A stretch of 5,600 nucleotides of DNA from an uncultured Eubacteriales bacterium (GTDB lineage: Bacteria; Bacillota; Clostridia; Monoglobales; Monoglobaceae). Under the pieces are notes generated by a model, which saw nothing but the letters and a program-made list of their open reading frames with translations, was not told where the DNA came from and did not search any database. Positions 5,596 to 5,600 of the stretch are shown one piece after another (position 1 is the stretch's first letter; each line of letters begins with the position of its first letter). Location of the stretch: contig CAJLFL010000135.1 of NCBI GenBank assembly GCA_905205855.1, positions 1 through 5,600 of the forward strand, written 5' to 3'. The position numbers and the translations under genes were made by a program.

Positions 5596-5600
5596 ATGAA
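5596..5600 (+). CDS. Start of a further gene, truncated by window edge
   Basis: Only ATGAA is visible. GGAGGG (5584-5589) sits 6 nt before this ATG, an ideal spacing; the ATG at 5591 is too close to the RBS to be used. A promoter and two dyads lie just upstream. The product cannot be identified. An autoregulated transcription factor would fit the layout, but that is a guess. Confidence 0.6.

Noticed and set aside
1..5600. Mobile element, CRISPR array, toxin-antitoxin pair or RNA gene
   Set aside because: No transposase or integrase motifs, no regularly spaced repeats, no tRNA-like cloverleaf and no paired small ORFs were found on either strand.

Overview
The window looks like chromosomal DNA of a low-GC Firmicute, most likely an anaerobic Clostridia-type bacterium (gut or rumen Lachnospiraceae/Oscillospiraceae style). 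The basis is AT-rich intergenic DNA, strong AGGAGG-type ribosome binding sites, consensus sigma-A promoters (some with an extended -10), tightly packed genes and hairpins followed by T-runs. This is inference from sequence style; no rRNA or other taxonomic marker is present.

Layout. (1) Positions 1-498 (+) hold the C-terminal part of a small alarmone synthetase (RelQ/RelP type), whose start lies outside the window. (2) Converging on it, on the minus strand, is a two-gene unit: a Nudix hydrolase with a Nudix_N-type N-terminal domain (1142-1759) and, 44 bp downstream of it, a YgjP/M48-like zinc metallopeptidase (543-1097). (3) Positions 1760-2040 are a divergent promoter region. Each side has a consensus 17-bp-spaced promoter with an extended -10, and the Nudix -10 lies inside a 16-bp perfect palindrome next to tandem 9-bp repeats. 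(4) Positions 2041-5378 (+) are a three-gene carbohydrate operon: a sugar-phosphate isomerase/epimerase-like TIM barrel, a two-domain SGNH esterase, and a GH31 glycoside hydrolase whose motifs resemble the MYORG-like alpha-galactosidase branch of GH31. (5) The operon ends in two separate hairpin terminators. A further promoter follows, flanked by two related GTATAT/ATATAC dyads, and the first codon of another gene at 5596.

How the genes may work together. None of the three operon proteins has a visible signal peptide or membrane segment. The simplest model is cytoplasmic processing of an imported, possibly O-acylated, oligosaccharide: the SGNH enzyme removes acyl groups, GH31 cleaves a terminal alpha-linked sugar, and the TIM barrel isomerises, epimerises or otherwise converts a sugar product. 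No transporter or sugar-specific regulator is in the window, so the substrate cannot be named. The left-hand genes (alarmone synthesis, Nudix, peptidase) appear to be unrelated housekeeping or stress functions. I found no IS element, CRISPR array, tRNA, rRNA or phage gene. Most of the window is ordinary; the least explained parts are the exact specificity of the GH31 operon and the two palindromic promoter regions.
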